A DNA stretch of 64,000 nucleotides from Fretibacterium fastidiosum (GTDB lineage: Bacteria > Synergistota > Synergistia > Synergistales > Aminobacteriaceae), in assembly GCF_964642095.1 (NCBI RefSeq), contig NZ_OZ209244.1, positions 930,001-994,000 on the forward strand, given 5' to 3'. A program made the position numbers and the translations under genes. Position 1 is the first letter of the stretch; every line of letters starts with the position of its first letter. Below the pieces are notes generated by a model that did no database searches, was not told where the DNA came from, and worked only from the letters and a program-made list of their open reading frames with translations. Of the stretch, positions 51,935 to 60,990 are shown in pieces.

Positions 51935-52378
51935 TCAACGGCGCCCCCGTTTGACGCAGCCGGGGCACCGCCCGTAGAGGACGAGCCGGCTCTCGTCGAT
52001 CGCGAGGTCGTTCTCATCGGCAAAGCGGTGGAAGGCCTCGCGGAGGGGCTCGCTGTTGATGTGGAGCATCGTCCCGCACGTCTCGCAGAGGAGGTGGTAG
52101 TCCTCCTCGTCCTCAGTCGCGTCGCCTGAGTACTCGATCAGGGCGGGGCCGCCGTCGGGGCTGCGGTAGCGCCGCACGCGCCCCGCCTCCTCCAGCTCGG
52201 CCAGGAAGCGATAGACCGTCGCCTTGCTGACTGGGGTCCCCGACGCCTTGAGGCGATCCACAAGGGCCTCCGCCGTCAGGTGGTCACCCTTCGCGGCGTT
52301 CAGGCACCGCAGGATCAGGTTCTTCTGCCTCGTGCTCCTTCGCAGGTCGCGGGGCGCATTCTCCTCCAGACCCTTCAC
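51935..52378 (-). CDS. zur: Fur-family regulator, probable zinc uptake regulator Zur
   Basis: A 147-residue Fur-like winged-helix protein. LILRCLNAAKGDHLTAEALVDRL and GTPVSKATVYRFLAELEEAGRV form the DNA-binding domain. The C-terminal part has a CETCG...CPGC four-cysteine structural zinc site (LLCETCGTMLHI and RCPGCVKRG). GTG 52378 follows GGAGGGG. It heads the znu operon, so Zur is more likely than Fur. No clear Zur-box palindrome was identified upstream. Confidence 0.85.
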   Translation of the reverse strand: MKGLEENAPRDLRRSTRQKNLILRCLNAAKGDHLTAEALVDRLKASGTPVSKATVYRFLAELEEAGRVRRYRSPDGGPALIEYSGDATEDEEDYHLLCETCGTMLHINSEPLREAFHRFADENDLAIDESRLVLYGRCPGCVKRGRR

Positions 52379-52492
52379 GCTCTCCCCCTCCTTCGGCACA
52401 AACTGAAACTGAGACGCACAATCAACTTGAAGAAAAATACCTCAGCCGCAAAAATTTGTCAAGGTTATCGGGAAAAATCGCGATCAAATTTG

Positions 52493-52620
52493 CAGGTTGC
52501 GACGGTTTTATCGGGGGGCAAGCCCGCCGTTGTGGAGGTAAGCCGACTCTGGCCCTGCACCCGTCCGGTGCGGTGGGAAACGCGAGAAGCCTGTCTTCGC
52601 CGCATGTTGAGATTTTTTTT
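52493..52620 (+). repeat. Family C degenerate dispersed repeat, copy 4
   Basis: Reads GCCGTTGTGGAGGTAAGCCG, then GCGGTGGGAAACGCGAGAAGCC and CGCCGCATGTTGAGA in the same order as copies 1-3. It sits in the 353-base gap between zur and the MFS carrier; the rest of that gap holds no gene. Confidence 0.5.
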
Positions 52621-52731
52621 GGTTTTTGAGAGAAGCAAGGAGGATTGTGCCGGGCAGTTGAACAACCACCCGGCGAGTGTCTTGACCTTTCAATGCACCA
52701 TGAGGTCTTCTTCGGAGAGGGGGCGCTGCAC

Positions 52732-54018
52732 TCAGCCCGACAGTTCGTCCTTTTTGGCGATGGCCCTGTAGAGAAAGGATATTGCGAGGCCGGATACGGC
52801 GAGGCCTGCAGCCATCAGAAATGCCGGCCTGTAGCTGCCCTGTCCGTTAAAGACGGCCCGCATCGTCATGGGACCCGCGAAGCCTGCAGAGGAAAAGCCA
52901 ACGAACATGACGCCGTAGTTCAGCGAGCTGTGCTTCACGCCAAACTGGTCGCTGGTGAAGCCGGGGTACACCCCCATGAACGCGCCATAACAGAGGCCAA
53001 CCAAACAGATGCCGCCACAGAAGAGCGCCACGCTTTTATTCCCGCCGCTGACGTAGGTTGTGAGTGAGGCAGCGGCTGCCAGGATGTACACGGCCATCAA
53101 GGTTTTGACACGCCCTATCCTGTCCGATATCCAGCCGGCCGCGATGCGCCCCGCCGTGTTGAACAGCGCCAGGACGGAGACGACAAGCGCCGCTGCGGCA
53201 CTGGTCATGCCGATCATCGTTTGGGCGATGCTGGCGGCTTCAGAGATGGCCATCAGGCCCAGCGTGGAGCCGACGAAGAGCATGGCCAGCATCACGTAGA
53301 AGACGGAAGAGGAGAGCATCTGCAACGTGCTTTTGTCCCCGGCTCCCGCGGCCCCCATCCCAGCCTGCGGCGTCCACCCGTCCGGGACGAAATCGTCCGG
53401 GCAGTTAACGATCGACAGCGAACTGACAAAGGCCAGGCCAATGATCACGGCGCCAAAGATGAGGAAGGCACGGTTCACCCCAACGGCATGGGTCAGGGCG
53501 TCGGCGACGGGTGGGATCAGGATGGAACTGAGGCCATAGGAGGCGGTGCTGATCCCCCCGGCCAGGCCTTTCTTATCCGGGAAGAACTTCACGGTGTTGC
53601 TGATGGTGCAGACGTAGGTGAAGCCCTCTGCCAGCCCGCAGAGAATGCCGTATCCCAGCGCCAGAGTGAGGGTATTGGTCGCCATGCTGCTGACGATGAA
53701 CCCCAGCCCGAAGACTGTGACGCCGATAAGGATCATCAACCGGGCCCCCAGGGTCCTGTCCAGGATGCCTCCAAGGATCATGGTGATGAAGGCATCGCCG
53801 TTGGCGAGGGAGAACACGATGGCCAGGTCCGCTGCTGTCAGGGAGGTGCCGTTCAAGGCGTTCAGATGCCGGGCCATGGGCCCGGCGAAGACACTCCAGG
53901 AGTAGACGGAACCCACGCAGAGGTTGGCGAGGCAGCTGGCCGCCAGGATGCTCCATCGCTTCCTGGACAGTGCCGCGTTTCGCGTCTGAACGTCCTGCAT
54001 ACTTATCCGGGATGCCAT
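52732..54018 (-). CDS. MFS carrier, oxalate:formate antiporter (OFA) family-like
   Basis: A 428-residue protein with 12 helices. ILAASCLANLCVGSVYSWSVF, then GYGILCGLAEGFTYVCTISN and GRIAAGWISDRIGR are OFA/OxlT-like MFS features. Members exchange oxalate/formate or carry other carboxylates. The ATG shares a base with the stop of the CoA-transferase gene (TGATG), so the two are translationally coupled. No formyl-CoA:oxalate decarboxylase is present, so oxalate is only one possibility. Confidence 0.85.
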   Translation of the reverse strand: MASRISMQDVQTRNAALSRKRWSILAASCLANLCVGSVYSWSVFAGPMARHLNALNGTSLTAADLAIVFSLANGDAFITMILGGILDRTLGARLMILIGVTVFGLGFIVSSMATNTLTLALGYGILCGLAEGFTYVCTISNTVKFFPDKKGLAGGISTASYGLSSILIPPVADALTHAVGVNRAFLIFGAVIIGLAFVSSLSIVNCPDDFVPDGWTPQAGMGAAGAGDKSTLQMLSSSVFYVMLAMLFVGSTLGLMAISEAASIAQTMIGMTSAAAALVVSVLALFNTAGRIAAGWISDRIGRVKTLMAVYILAAAASLTTYVSGGNKSVALFCGGICLVGLCYGAFMGVYPGFTSDQFGVKHSSLNYGVMFVGFSSAGFAGPMTMRAVFNGQGSYRPAFLMAAGLAVSGLAISFLYRAIAKKDELSG

Positions 54019-55238
54019 CAGATCACGCCGTTCTCATGCAGTTTCGCAATTTCCCCATCGCTCATATTGATGAGCTCCTTGAGGATGCTGTCCGTGTCCT
54101 CGCCAATCCCAGGAGCGGCCTTGCGGGGCGCGTCCGCGCAGCCGTGCATCTTGATGGGGGAGCCGATGATCTCAATTTCCTTCCCGAAAGCCGGATCGTA
54201 GACCTTCCATAGCATGTTGCGACGACGTATGATATCGCTTTCGCAGGCCTGAGCCGGCGTCAGAATGTTCCCGAAGGGAATGCCCGCGGCCAGGATCTGC
54301 CGCTCGATGTCGGCCACATTGTGTTTGAGGCTCCAGCTCTCAATGATCTCCTTCAACTCTGCCTCATGCGTGCAGCGGAGGGAGTTTGTCGCGAAACGGG
54401 GGTCCCTGGGCAGGTCCGGCATGTTCATCACGCTGCAGAGGGCGGCGAAGAAGCGATCCGTGCCGCAGGCGATGACGAACATGCCATCCGACGCCCGAAA
54501 CGCATCGAAGGGCGTGATGCCCGGATCGCGATTCCCGATAGCCCTGGAAATCTCGCCCTTGATGGTGTAAGCCAGGGGGCCGACCTCCAGGATGGAGAAG
54601 ATGGAGTCCACCATGGAGACGTCGAGCCGCCGCCCCAACCCTGTGCGCTCTCTCTGGAAGAGGGCTATGACGATGCCCAAAGCCAGATACGTCCCGGAGT
54701 AGTTGTCTGCGATGGCGGGTCCCACCTTCACGATATCGTCGCCGAAGCCGGTGACGCCGATAATGCCGCCCAACGCCTGGGCTACGATGTCGTAGCAGGG
54801 GCGGGGCGCGTCCGGCCCTTCAATGCCGAAGCCGGAGATGGAGGCGTAGATCAGCCTGGGGTTGATTTCCTTCAGCACATCATACCCCAGCCCCAGCTTC
54901 TCCATGGTCCCCACGCGGAAGTTCTCCACAACCACGTCCACCTTGGCGATCAGTTCCTTATAGATACGCTTTCCCTCGTCGCTCTTGAGGTCCAGGGCCA
55001 ACCCGTACTTGTTCCGGTTGTAGCATGAAAAGTACCCGCTGGCGCCATCCTTGATGGGTTCCCAGGTCCGACTCTGGTCGCCCTTGCCCGGGACCTCCAG
55101 CTTGATGACCTCGGCGCCGTGATCGGCCAAGTGCATGGTGCAGAAGGGGCCGCTGTAGGCGTGAGTCATGTCCATGATGCGCACGCCTTCCAGGGGGCGT
55201 TTTGAGAGAAGTTCATGCATGCTGCGATTGTCGTCCAT
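54018..55238 (-). CDS. Class III (CaiB/BaiF/Frc family) CoA-transferase
   Basis: A 406-residue enzyme that moves CoA between carboxylates. It begins LLSKRPLEGVRIMDMTHAYSG; the nucleophilic Asp is Asp178 in KVGPAIADNYSGTYLALG, and RLDVSMVDSIFS follows. CaiB acts on carnitine, Frc on formate/oxalate, others on bile acids. The neighbours (BCCT, OxlT-like carrier, proline-racemase-like enzyme) suggest activation of an imported carboxylate. GGAGG lies five bases before the ATG. Confidence 0.92.
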   Translation of the reverse strand: MDDNRSMHELLSKRPLEGVRIMDMTHAYSGPFCTMHLADHGAEVIKLEVPGKGDQSRTWEPIKDGASGYFSCYNRNKYGLALDLKSDEGKRIYKELIAKVDVVVENFRVGTMEKLGLGYDVLKEINPRLIYASISGFGIEGPDAPRPCYDIVAQALGGIIGVTGFGDDIVKVGPAIADNYSGTYLALGIVIALFQRERTGLGRRLDVSMVDSIFSILEVGPLAYTIKGEISRAIGNRDPGITPFDAFRASDGMFVIACGTDRFFAALCSVMNMPDLPRDPRFATNSLRCTHEAELKEIIESWSLKHNVADIERQILAAGIPFGNILTPAQACESDIIRRRNMLWKVYDPAFGKEIEIIGSPIKMHGCADAPRKAAPGIGEDTDSILKELINMSDGEIAKLHENGVI

Positions 55239-55312
55239 AACGTCCTCCGTGTTGAGTGTTCAATGAAAGGTAGGGGGCGCGAAGAACCGCGCCCCGCAAA
55301 AGTTGTCCTTTG

Positions 55313-56383
55313 TCAGGCCCAGATGTCGCCAATGGTGAATCCTTCCGGAAAGGGGTCTGTGGGGTCCAGTACCAGGTTTCCATAGCCGTAGATCCAAGAC
55401 TCTCCAGTGATGGTGGGGACCACGGCGTCGTATTTGCCTATCTTTGCCTTTTCCACCAACTCGCCGGTGTAGACCACACCCAGGAGCCCCTGATGACGGA
55501 ACTTCTCGTTCAGCTTCAGCTCCCCTTTGGCGTACATAGCTGCCATACGGGCACAGGTTCCGGTACCACAGGGGCAGCGGTCCAGGGCGCCGATCCAGGT
55601 GGAGGGATCGTCGAAGTCCACAGCGCCACTGGCCACCGTGACGGCGTTCTTTACGTCCACCGTGTCGCTCTTGTAGTTTTCGGGGTCATAGAGCTGGGAG
55701 ATGGTGACGCCCACGCCAGGGTAGTTGGGGTGCTCCACGGGGAGCTGGTCCTGGACGGCCTTGAGGATCAGGGAGGAAACCCGGGTGATCTCCCGGCCCA
55801 TCTCCGGGACCAGCTTGATCCAGGGGAACTGTCGGGCGTCAGCCATAGCGTAGAACATGCCGCCCCACGCTACATCCACTTTCACCTTCTCCACGCCGTG
55901 GCCGATGTGAGGAACGGCGATCTCCTTGTCCGTGTGCACGGCAAAGGCCGGAACGTTTTTGAAGGTCACAGCCACGGCCTTTCCGTTCTCGCACCGGGCC
56001 TTGATACCGATAAGCCCTGCCGGTGCTTCGAGGTTGAACTCGTTCATCCCCTCTTTCATAGGGATGATGCCTGTCTCCAACAGAGCGGTGGCCACGGAGA
56101 TGACGTTGCCGCCGGACATCATGGGATACTCGGTCTGCTCCATGATGATGAACCCTGCGGCTGCATCGGGATGCTTGGGAGGAACGATGATGTTGCAGCA
56201 GAGAGGGGGATATCCCCTGGGCTCACGGAGCAGCAGCTTGCGCAGGCCGTCATCGTGAAGACGCAGGTACTCCTCCATTTCGTAGACGCTGTTTCCGGGA
56301 ATGTGTCCCACGCCGCCGGTAACAACGCGCATGGGCTCGCCATCGTGGGTTTCGACAACATTCAGCACTCTCTTAAAGCTCAT
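55313..56383 (-). CDS. Proline racemase family enzyme with Ser/Cys active-site pair
   Basis: A 356-residue enzyme. The first catalytic position, normally Cys in an 'MCGHG' motif, is Ser90 in EYPMMSGGNVISVAT. The second is Cys272 in LDRCPCGTGTCARM. Two-Cys enzymes racemise proline or epimerise 4-hydroxyproline; Thr/Cys members dehydrate trans-3-hydroxyproline; Ser/Cys pairs are known with epimerase or dehydratase activity. Here Gly-Gly-Asn replaces the usual Gly-His that follows. Substrate is therefore uncertain. GGAGG lies eight bases before the ATG. Located between the CoA-transferase and the BCCT carrier. Confidence 0.88.
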   Translation of the reverse strand: MSFKRVLNVVETHDGEPMRVVTGGVGHIPGNSVYEMEEYLRLHDDGLRKLLLREPRGYPPLCCNIIVPPKHPDAAAGFIIMEQTEYPMMSGGNVISVATALLETGIIPMKEGMNEFNLEAPAGLIGIKARCENGKAVAVTFKNVPAFAVHTDKEIAVPHIGHGVEKVKVDVAWGGMFYAMADARQFPWIKLVPEMGREITRVSSLILKAVQDQLPVEHPNYPGVGVTISQLYDPENYKSDTVDVKNAVTVASGAVDFDDPSTWIGALDRCPCGTGTCARMAAMYAKGELKLNEKFRHQGLLGVVYTGELVEKAKIGKYDAVVPTITGESWIYGYGNLVLDPTDPFPEGFTIGDIWA

Positions 56384-56444
56384 GATTCTGCCTCCTGAAA
56401 TTAATTTTAATGATTGCGGTGCTGTTGGTTGGTGGCTTTGCTGT

Positions 56445-58028
56445 TTATTCCTCGACGTCGATGGGGTTTTCCACGACGCCCCATTCACCGTTCTCTTCGC
56501 GGCCTTCAAAATAGGCGTCGTAGCATTTCTTGCAATACTTGAAGAGGACGATAGCGCACATGATCAGAATGATGCTCTGGAGTAGTCCCACCAGCGTGAA
56601 CATGCCCTTGACGGAATTGATTCCTCCCGTGGCCACCAGCGTGTAGGCCGTGCCACAGAGGATGCAGCCCGCCAGGATTTTCTGGAACATGGGGGGCTCG
56701 GCATCGGCCTCGAGTTTGCGGCAGGCGAGGGTGGCGACACAGGAAGCCATGGGATCGGCAAGAGTGGAAAAACTCATGACAATGCACAACAGGAACATGA
56801 TGGTGACGAAGTTGCTCATAGGCAATGTCCCGATGATTTGAAACACTGTGGCCTGCATACCGGAGGTATTGACGGCGTTCCATACGTCGAAGGCCTCCGA
56901 GGTTTGAAGGTGAATGACTTGGCCGCCGAAGATGGCGATCCAGACGATACAGAAGAAGGAGGGGACCAGGATCTGCACCAGCATAAAGGTACGAACCGTG
57001 CGGCCGCGGCCCATGCGGGCAAGGAACATGCCAATGACCGGGGCGTAGACGATGAAAGAGGCCCAGTACTGAACGATCCAGTCCGCGAACCAGCTGTCGT
57101 TTGTAGTGAGCACGTTGGTCATGACGGTCATCTTTCCGAAATTGTCGATGATGTAGCCAATGGATTCAGAGCCTATCTTGCTGATGAACTGGGTATTTCC
57201 GAAAATCAGGACCCAACCCATGAGGAAGAAGAAGAAATACATACAGCAGGTGGAGACGTATTTCAAGCCTTTGCTGATACCCGTGACGCAGGAGGTAATA
57301 AACACGCAGCCAATGAAAATAGCGGCCAGCAGCCAGATCAAGCGGGACTGCGGAACGCCAAAAGCCGCCTCCAAGCCCGCGCCGATCTGCATCAAACCTA
57401 CGCCCATGGAGTTTGATGTAGCGCCCATGATGCAGAAGATGACGACAGCGGTAAGCAGCGTGTTGAGCCAGGGGATTTTTTTGCCGATAGCACATTCTAT
57501 GATGGAATTGAAGGAAAGGGATTTCTTGCGGTTGAAGCAGATCACTGCGAAGGCTGCACCGCAGATGGCATACATGCAATATTGGACAAAGCTCCAATCC
57601 CACATGGCCTGGGCCACGGCAAAGATAGCCGCATCCCGTGAGCCCGCCGTCCCTACGGCTGTAGGCGTGGTCATGAAGTGGTACATGGGCTCTCCCATAG
57701 CCCAGAACAGGAGGCCTGTGCCGATGCCGGAACAGATGGACATGGCACACCAGATGGGCATGCTGTAAGCCGGCTTCGCATCCTTGCCGCCGATAACTAC
57801 GTCGCCGTAGCGAACGGCCACGAACACCACACCGAGGATGATAAATGCCAGGGACAGCAGGTTGATGTACCAACCCAGATAGTCTGCCATACCGTAGAGC
57901 AGCGTGGTCATAAAGTTGCCTACGGGCTCGCGCCAGATAACGCCGGAGGTGATGAACAGAGCCAGGATAATGATAGCCGGCCAGAACGCCGCCTTATTCA
58001 TCCGTTTATCTTCCAACTGTGTACCCAT
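56445..58028 (-). CDS. BCCT-family betaine/carnitine/choline carrier
   Basis: A 527-residue protein with 12 helices. The BCCT fold is shown by SLAFIILGVVFVAVRYGDVVIGG, SICSGIGTGLLFWAMGEPMYH and AVAQAMWDWSFVQYCMYAICG. The long N- and C-terminal regulatory tails of osmosensing BetP are absent, so it resembles substrate-precursor exchangers such as CaiT. It imports or exchanges a quaternary amine. Its base composition and codon use look less GC-biased than the T2SS genes. Confidence 0.92.
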   Translation of the reverse strand: MGTQLEDKRMNKAAFWPAIIILALFITSGVIWREPVGNFMTTLLYGMADYLGWYINLLSLAFIILGVVFVAVRYGDVVIGGKDAKPAYSMPIWCAMSICSGIGTGLLFWAMGEPMYHFMTTPTAVGTAGSRDAAIFAVAQAMWDWSFVQYCMYAICGAAFAVICFNRKKSLSFNSIIECAIGKKIPWLNTLLTAVVIFCIMGATSNSMGVGLMQIGAGLEAAFGVPQSRLIWLLAAIFIGCVFITSCVTGISKGLKYVSTCCMYFFFFLMGWVLIFGNTQFISKIGSESIGYIIDNFGKMTVMTNVLTTNDSWFADWIVQYWASFIVYAPVIGMFLARMGRGRTVRTFMLVQILVPSFFCIVWIAIFGGQVIHLQTSEAFDVWNAVNTSGMQATVFQIIGTLPMSNFVTIMFLLCIVMSFSTLADPMASCVATLACRKLEADAEPPMFQKILAGCILCGTAYTLVATGGINSVKGMFTLVGLLQSIILIMCAIVLFKYCKKCYDAYFEGREENGEWGVVENPIDVEE

Positions 58029-58401
58029 CAATTTTCACCTCTAGTTTCATTTTTGAATCGGGAATTTAAACAGCGGCAGGGTATACGCATACGATTCCTT
58101 TTTCTGCCGGAAGCGCATTCGGATTTGTCACAAAAGAAGCGCGCTGCGCAACAGGGGAATTGGGGAGACGGCGAATTTTGCCCCTTTTCTGCCACCATTT
58201 CGGCAAAAGCCCCCCGGGCTTCCCCCGCATATACGGTACTATCGTCATGACAACCAACGATCTTTTAGGAGCTCCTCTATATCTCCATGAAGGATTGCCA
58301 AATCGTAAAGCGCCTGGATGGCCTGCTGCCGGATTTCACCCCCATTCTCCATTCAGCATGGCTTTTTCGGTATCGTCAGCCTTGTTACCGCCCTCCTCCT
58401 T
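58029..58401. other. Spacer between BCCT and the oxidoreductase genes
   Basis: 373 bases without a credible gene. A weak minus-strand promoter is possible: TTGGTT (58252-58257) and TATATG (58228-58233), 18 bases apart. Confidence 0.3.
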
Positions 58402-58938
58402 TTAAGCCTTCACGGCTTCGTCGCGGCCTATGCGATAGGCCTCCAGGTTCTTGGGGTTGCTGTGGCCTTTCCGGCTGAAATAGCGGTCCAGGCCCTCTTC
58501 AAAAGCATTGTGGTCGATAAGGCCCGTGGCCTTGATCATGGCCCCCAGAATCACGATATTGGCCGCCCTGCCGTTGCCGATGGCGTTGGCCCGATCCGTG
58601 GCGGGGATCAGGTAAACGTTCACATTTTTTGGATACTCCCGCTCGCTCATGAGGGAGCTGTTGACGATGACAGTTCCGCCGTCGCGCATTTGTCCAATGA
58701 ACTTGTCGTAGGACGGCTCGTTCAGCGCCAGAAGGATATCCAGCTTCGTCGGGTAGGGGCTGCCTATCTCTTCATCGGAGATGACCACGCTGCAGCTGGC
58801 CGTGCCGCCCCGCATCTCCGCGCCGTAGGAGGAGGTCCAGCTGACGTTCTTTCCCTCGTGGGCAGCCACGTCGATCAATATCTTGCCGGCGGTCAAAACG
58901 CCCTGTCCGCCAAAGCCCGCCATGATGATATCCGCCAT
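58402..58938 (-). CDS. 2-oxoacid:ferredoxin oxidoreductase, gamma subunit
   Basis: A 178-residue subunit beginning MADIIMAGFGGQGVLTAGK, with the GFGGQG motif of the POR gamma/catalytic-gamma family. It is the last gene of the delta-alpha-beta-gamma cluster and would complete a KorABCD/VorABCD-type complex that converts a 2-oxoacid and CoA to acyl-CoA, CO2 and reduced ferredoxin. Its start is three bases after the beta gene stop. Confidence 0.92.
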   Translation of the reverse strand: MADIIMAGFGGQGVLTAGKILIDVAAHEGKNVSWTSSYGAEMRGGTASCSVVISDEEIGSPYPTKLDILLALNEPSYDKFIGQMRDGGTVIVNSSLMSEREYPKNVNVYLIPATDRANAIGNGRAANIVILGAMIKATGLIDHNAFEEGLDRYFSRKGHSNPKNLEAYRIGRDEAVKA

Positions 58939-58941
58939 GGT

Positions 58942-59700
58942 CTACGCTCCCTTCTCTTTCTCTCGGGCGGCGCTTCTGTCGACGTATACGCCTACCGGGA
59001 ACACCTTCTCGATCTCGTCCTTGATTTTCTTCATGGACTGCACCGGCGTCAGCTTCCAATTGGTGGGGCAGGGGGAGAGAACTTCGATGAGGGAGAAGCC
59101 CTTATTGTCCCGCTGGTTCTCGAAGCCCTTCCTTATGAACTGCTTCGTCTGGTCGATGTGCCTGGGGTCGTAGAGCGCGCCCCGTGCCAGGAACTCCACA
59201 TCGAAGCCGGCGATGGCTTTGAGCATATCCACGGGGTGCCCCATGGTGTCCTGCCTGCGGCCGGCCTTGCTGCTGACGGTCCTGTCGCCCAGGAGGGTGG
59301 TGGCCAGGTTCATCTGCCCGCCGGTCATGCCAAAGGTGCCGTTGTTGACCACGATCATGGTGATGGGCACGTCGCGAATGGCGGCGAAGCAGGTCTCGGA
59401 CAGTCCGATGACGTAGGAGCATCCGTCGCCGGCATGGACATAGACCGTGGCGTCGGGACGGACCTTTTTGATGCCGGTGGCCACGGCGGCGCAGCGCCCG
59501 TGGGGGCCGGCGATGAACTCGTAGTTCAATGCGTCCTGGGCCCAGAAGGCGCAGGCGATGTCCACGGAGGCGATGACCTTGTCCTGAAGCCCCAGCTCCT
59601 CGATGCTCTCGGCGATCGTGCGCTGAATGATGCCATGGCCGCACCCTCCGCAGTACCCTGCAGCCTTGATGATGGATTCCGGTTTCTTGAAAACGGGCAT
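58942..59700 (-). CDS. 2-oxoacid:ferredoxin oxidoreductase, beta (TPP) subunit
   Basis: A 252-residue thiamine diphosphate subunit. CGGCGHG near residue 17, then VHAGDGCSYVIGLSE and IVVNNGTFGMTGGQ form the TPP-Mg binding signature. It is one base beyond the alpha-subunit stop. Four-subunit order with a short ferredoxin matches 2-oxoglutarate or branched-chain enzymes more than pyruvate, but the substrate is not settled. Confidence 0.93.
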   Translation of the reverse strand: MPVFKKPESIIKAAGYCGGCGHGIIQRTIAESIEELGLQDKVIASVDIACAFWAQDALNYEFIAGPHGRCAAVATGIKKVRPDATVYVHAGDGCSYVIGLSETCFAAIRDVPITMIVVNNGTFGMTGGQMNLATTLLGDRTVSSKAGRRQDTMGHPVDMLKAIAGFDVEFLARGALYDPRHIDQTKQFIRKGFENQRDNKGFSLIEVLSPCPTNWKLTPVQSMKKIKDEIEKVFPVGVYVDRSAAREKEKGA

Positions 59701-59701
59701 C

Positions 59702-60778
59702 TTACAACACCTCCATGGGCTGAATTTTGCCCTCCTGTATCTCGCGGCAGTGGGCGACGATCCCCTCCGCCGTGGGCAGGTCCTTTGACGTGAGGTACCC
59801 GTAGAGCGGTCGGTCGCCGCGGCTGGCCAGCAGGATATCCTCACCCATCTGAGACGTGATGCTCATCTCCACGGTCACGTACCCCCTGACGCTGGTCGGG
59901 ATCTTCTTGAAAGCGTCGGCGGGGTAGGGCCACACGCTGATGGGCCGGAGCAGCCCCAGCTTTATACCCTCCTTTCGGGCCAGGCGCACGGCAGAGCGGC
60001 ACACGCGGGACGAGATGCCATAGGCGATCAGCAGAAGTTCCGCATCCTCCATCTGGAAGGAATCCCAGCGCTGTTCATCGCGGTGCATGGCTTCAATCTT
60101 GTCGCGCATCATCTTGTTGTAGGCCTCGTAGCCCATGTAGTAGCTCAGGTTGTATGCCTTGTTCTTCTTCTGCTCCCTCGGCTTGCCCGTGAGGGTCCAG
60201 TCGAACTTGTCGATATCGTGTTCCTTTTCCGCAGGCAGGTAGACCTTCTCGATCATCTGGCAGATGGCGCCGTCGCTCAATATCTCCACTACATTGCGAT
60301 ACTTCTCCGCCAGGTCGAAAGCCAGGTATGTCAGGTCCGCGCACTCCTGCACGGAGGCCGGTGCCAGAACCAAAAGACGCTTGTCGCCGTGGCCGCCGCC
60401 CCTGGTGGACACCCAATAGGAATCCTGTCCTGCGGTGATCTCGCCGTCCCCCAGTCCAAAACGCATCGAGTTGACGAGGACGGCGGGGATACCGGCGGCC
60501 GACAGATAGGAGATTTCCTCCTGCTTCAGGTCGAAGCCCGGGCCGGAGGAGCTGGACATGCACCTGGCGCCGCAGGCGGCTGCACCGTAGAGCATGCTCA
60601 TGCTCGCCACCTCGTTCTCCCCCTGAATGAACACGCCGCCCCGCTTCTCCATGTGATCGGACATGTACTCCAGTATCTCGCTCTGCGGCGTGATGGGGTA
60701 GCCCGCGTAGAACCGGCAGCCCGCCCGCAGAGCGGCCTCGGCAATCGCTTCATTGCCCTTCATGAGAGCGTATTCCAT
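59702..60778 (-). CDS. 2-oxoacid:ferredoxin oxidoreductase, alpha subunit
   Basis: A 358-residue subunit with CRFYAGYPITPQSEILEYM, the YPITP motif of the POR alpha family, and SSSGPGFDLKQEEISYLSAA. A C-terminal domain (SVRGYVTVEMSITSQMGED) resembles transketolase C. This length fits the VorB/KorA group. It lies 14 bases downstream of the ferredoxin gene. Confidence 0.93.
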   Translation of the reverse strand: MEYALMKGNEAIAEAALRAGCRFYAGYPITPQSEILEYMSDHMEKRGGVFIQGENEVASMSMLYGAAACGARCMSSSSGPGFDLKQEEISYLSAAGIPAVLVNSMRFGLGDGEITAGQDSYWVSTRGGGHGDKRLLVLAPASVQECADLTYLAFDLAEKYRNVVEILSDGAICQMIEKVYLPAEKEHDIDKFDWTLTGKPREQKKNKAYNLSYYMGYEAYNKMMRDKIEAMHRDEQRWDSFQMEDAELLLIAYGISSRVCRSAVRLARKEGIKLGLLRPISVWPYPADAFKKIPTSVRGYVTVEMSITSQMGEDILLASRGDRPLYGYLTSKDLPTAEGIVAHCREIQEGKIQPMEVL

Positions 60779-60792
60779 GCTTTTTCCCCTCC

Positions 60793-60990
60793 TCACTCGA
60801 TCGTGAACACGTAGTCGGGGCACACCTTGTAGCAGATGCCGCAGCCGATACACAGGTCCTGATCGACCTTGATGATCTCATAGCCCTTCTTGTTGACCGT
60901 CTCCAGCGGAATGATTGCCTTTCGCGGACAGTTGCCCACACAGAGCTGGCACCCCTTGCACAGTTCCACATTCGCGCTCGCTTTCGCCAT
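60793..60990 (-). CDS. Ferredoxin-type delta subunit of the oxidoreductase
   Basis: A 65-residue protein with two 4Fe-4S motifs, CKGCQLCVGNCP and CIGCGICYKVCP. It feeds electrons from the TPP subunit to free ferredoxin. GGGGGGA lies five bases before the ATG. It is the first gene of the four-gene operon and faces the divergent IclR gene. Confidence 0.95.
   Translation of the reverse strand: MAKASANVELCKGCQLCVGNCPRKAIIPLETVNKKGYEIIKVDQDLCIGCGICYKVCPDYVFTIE

Noticed and set aside
53060..54201. A plus-strand open frame over the MFS and CoA-transferase genes
   Set aside because: Antisense shadow; both minus-strand genes have clear motifs.
58066..58257. A 63-codon minus-strand peptide between BCCT and the oxidoreductase
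   Set aside because: No ribosome binding site and no recognised similarity.
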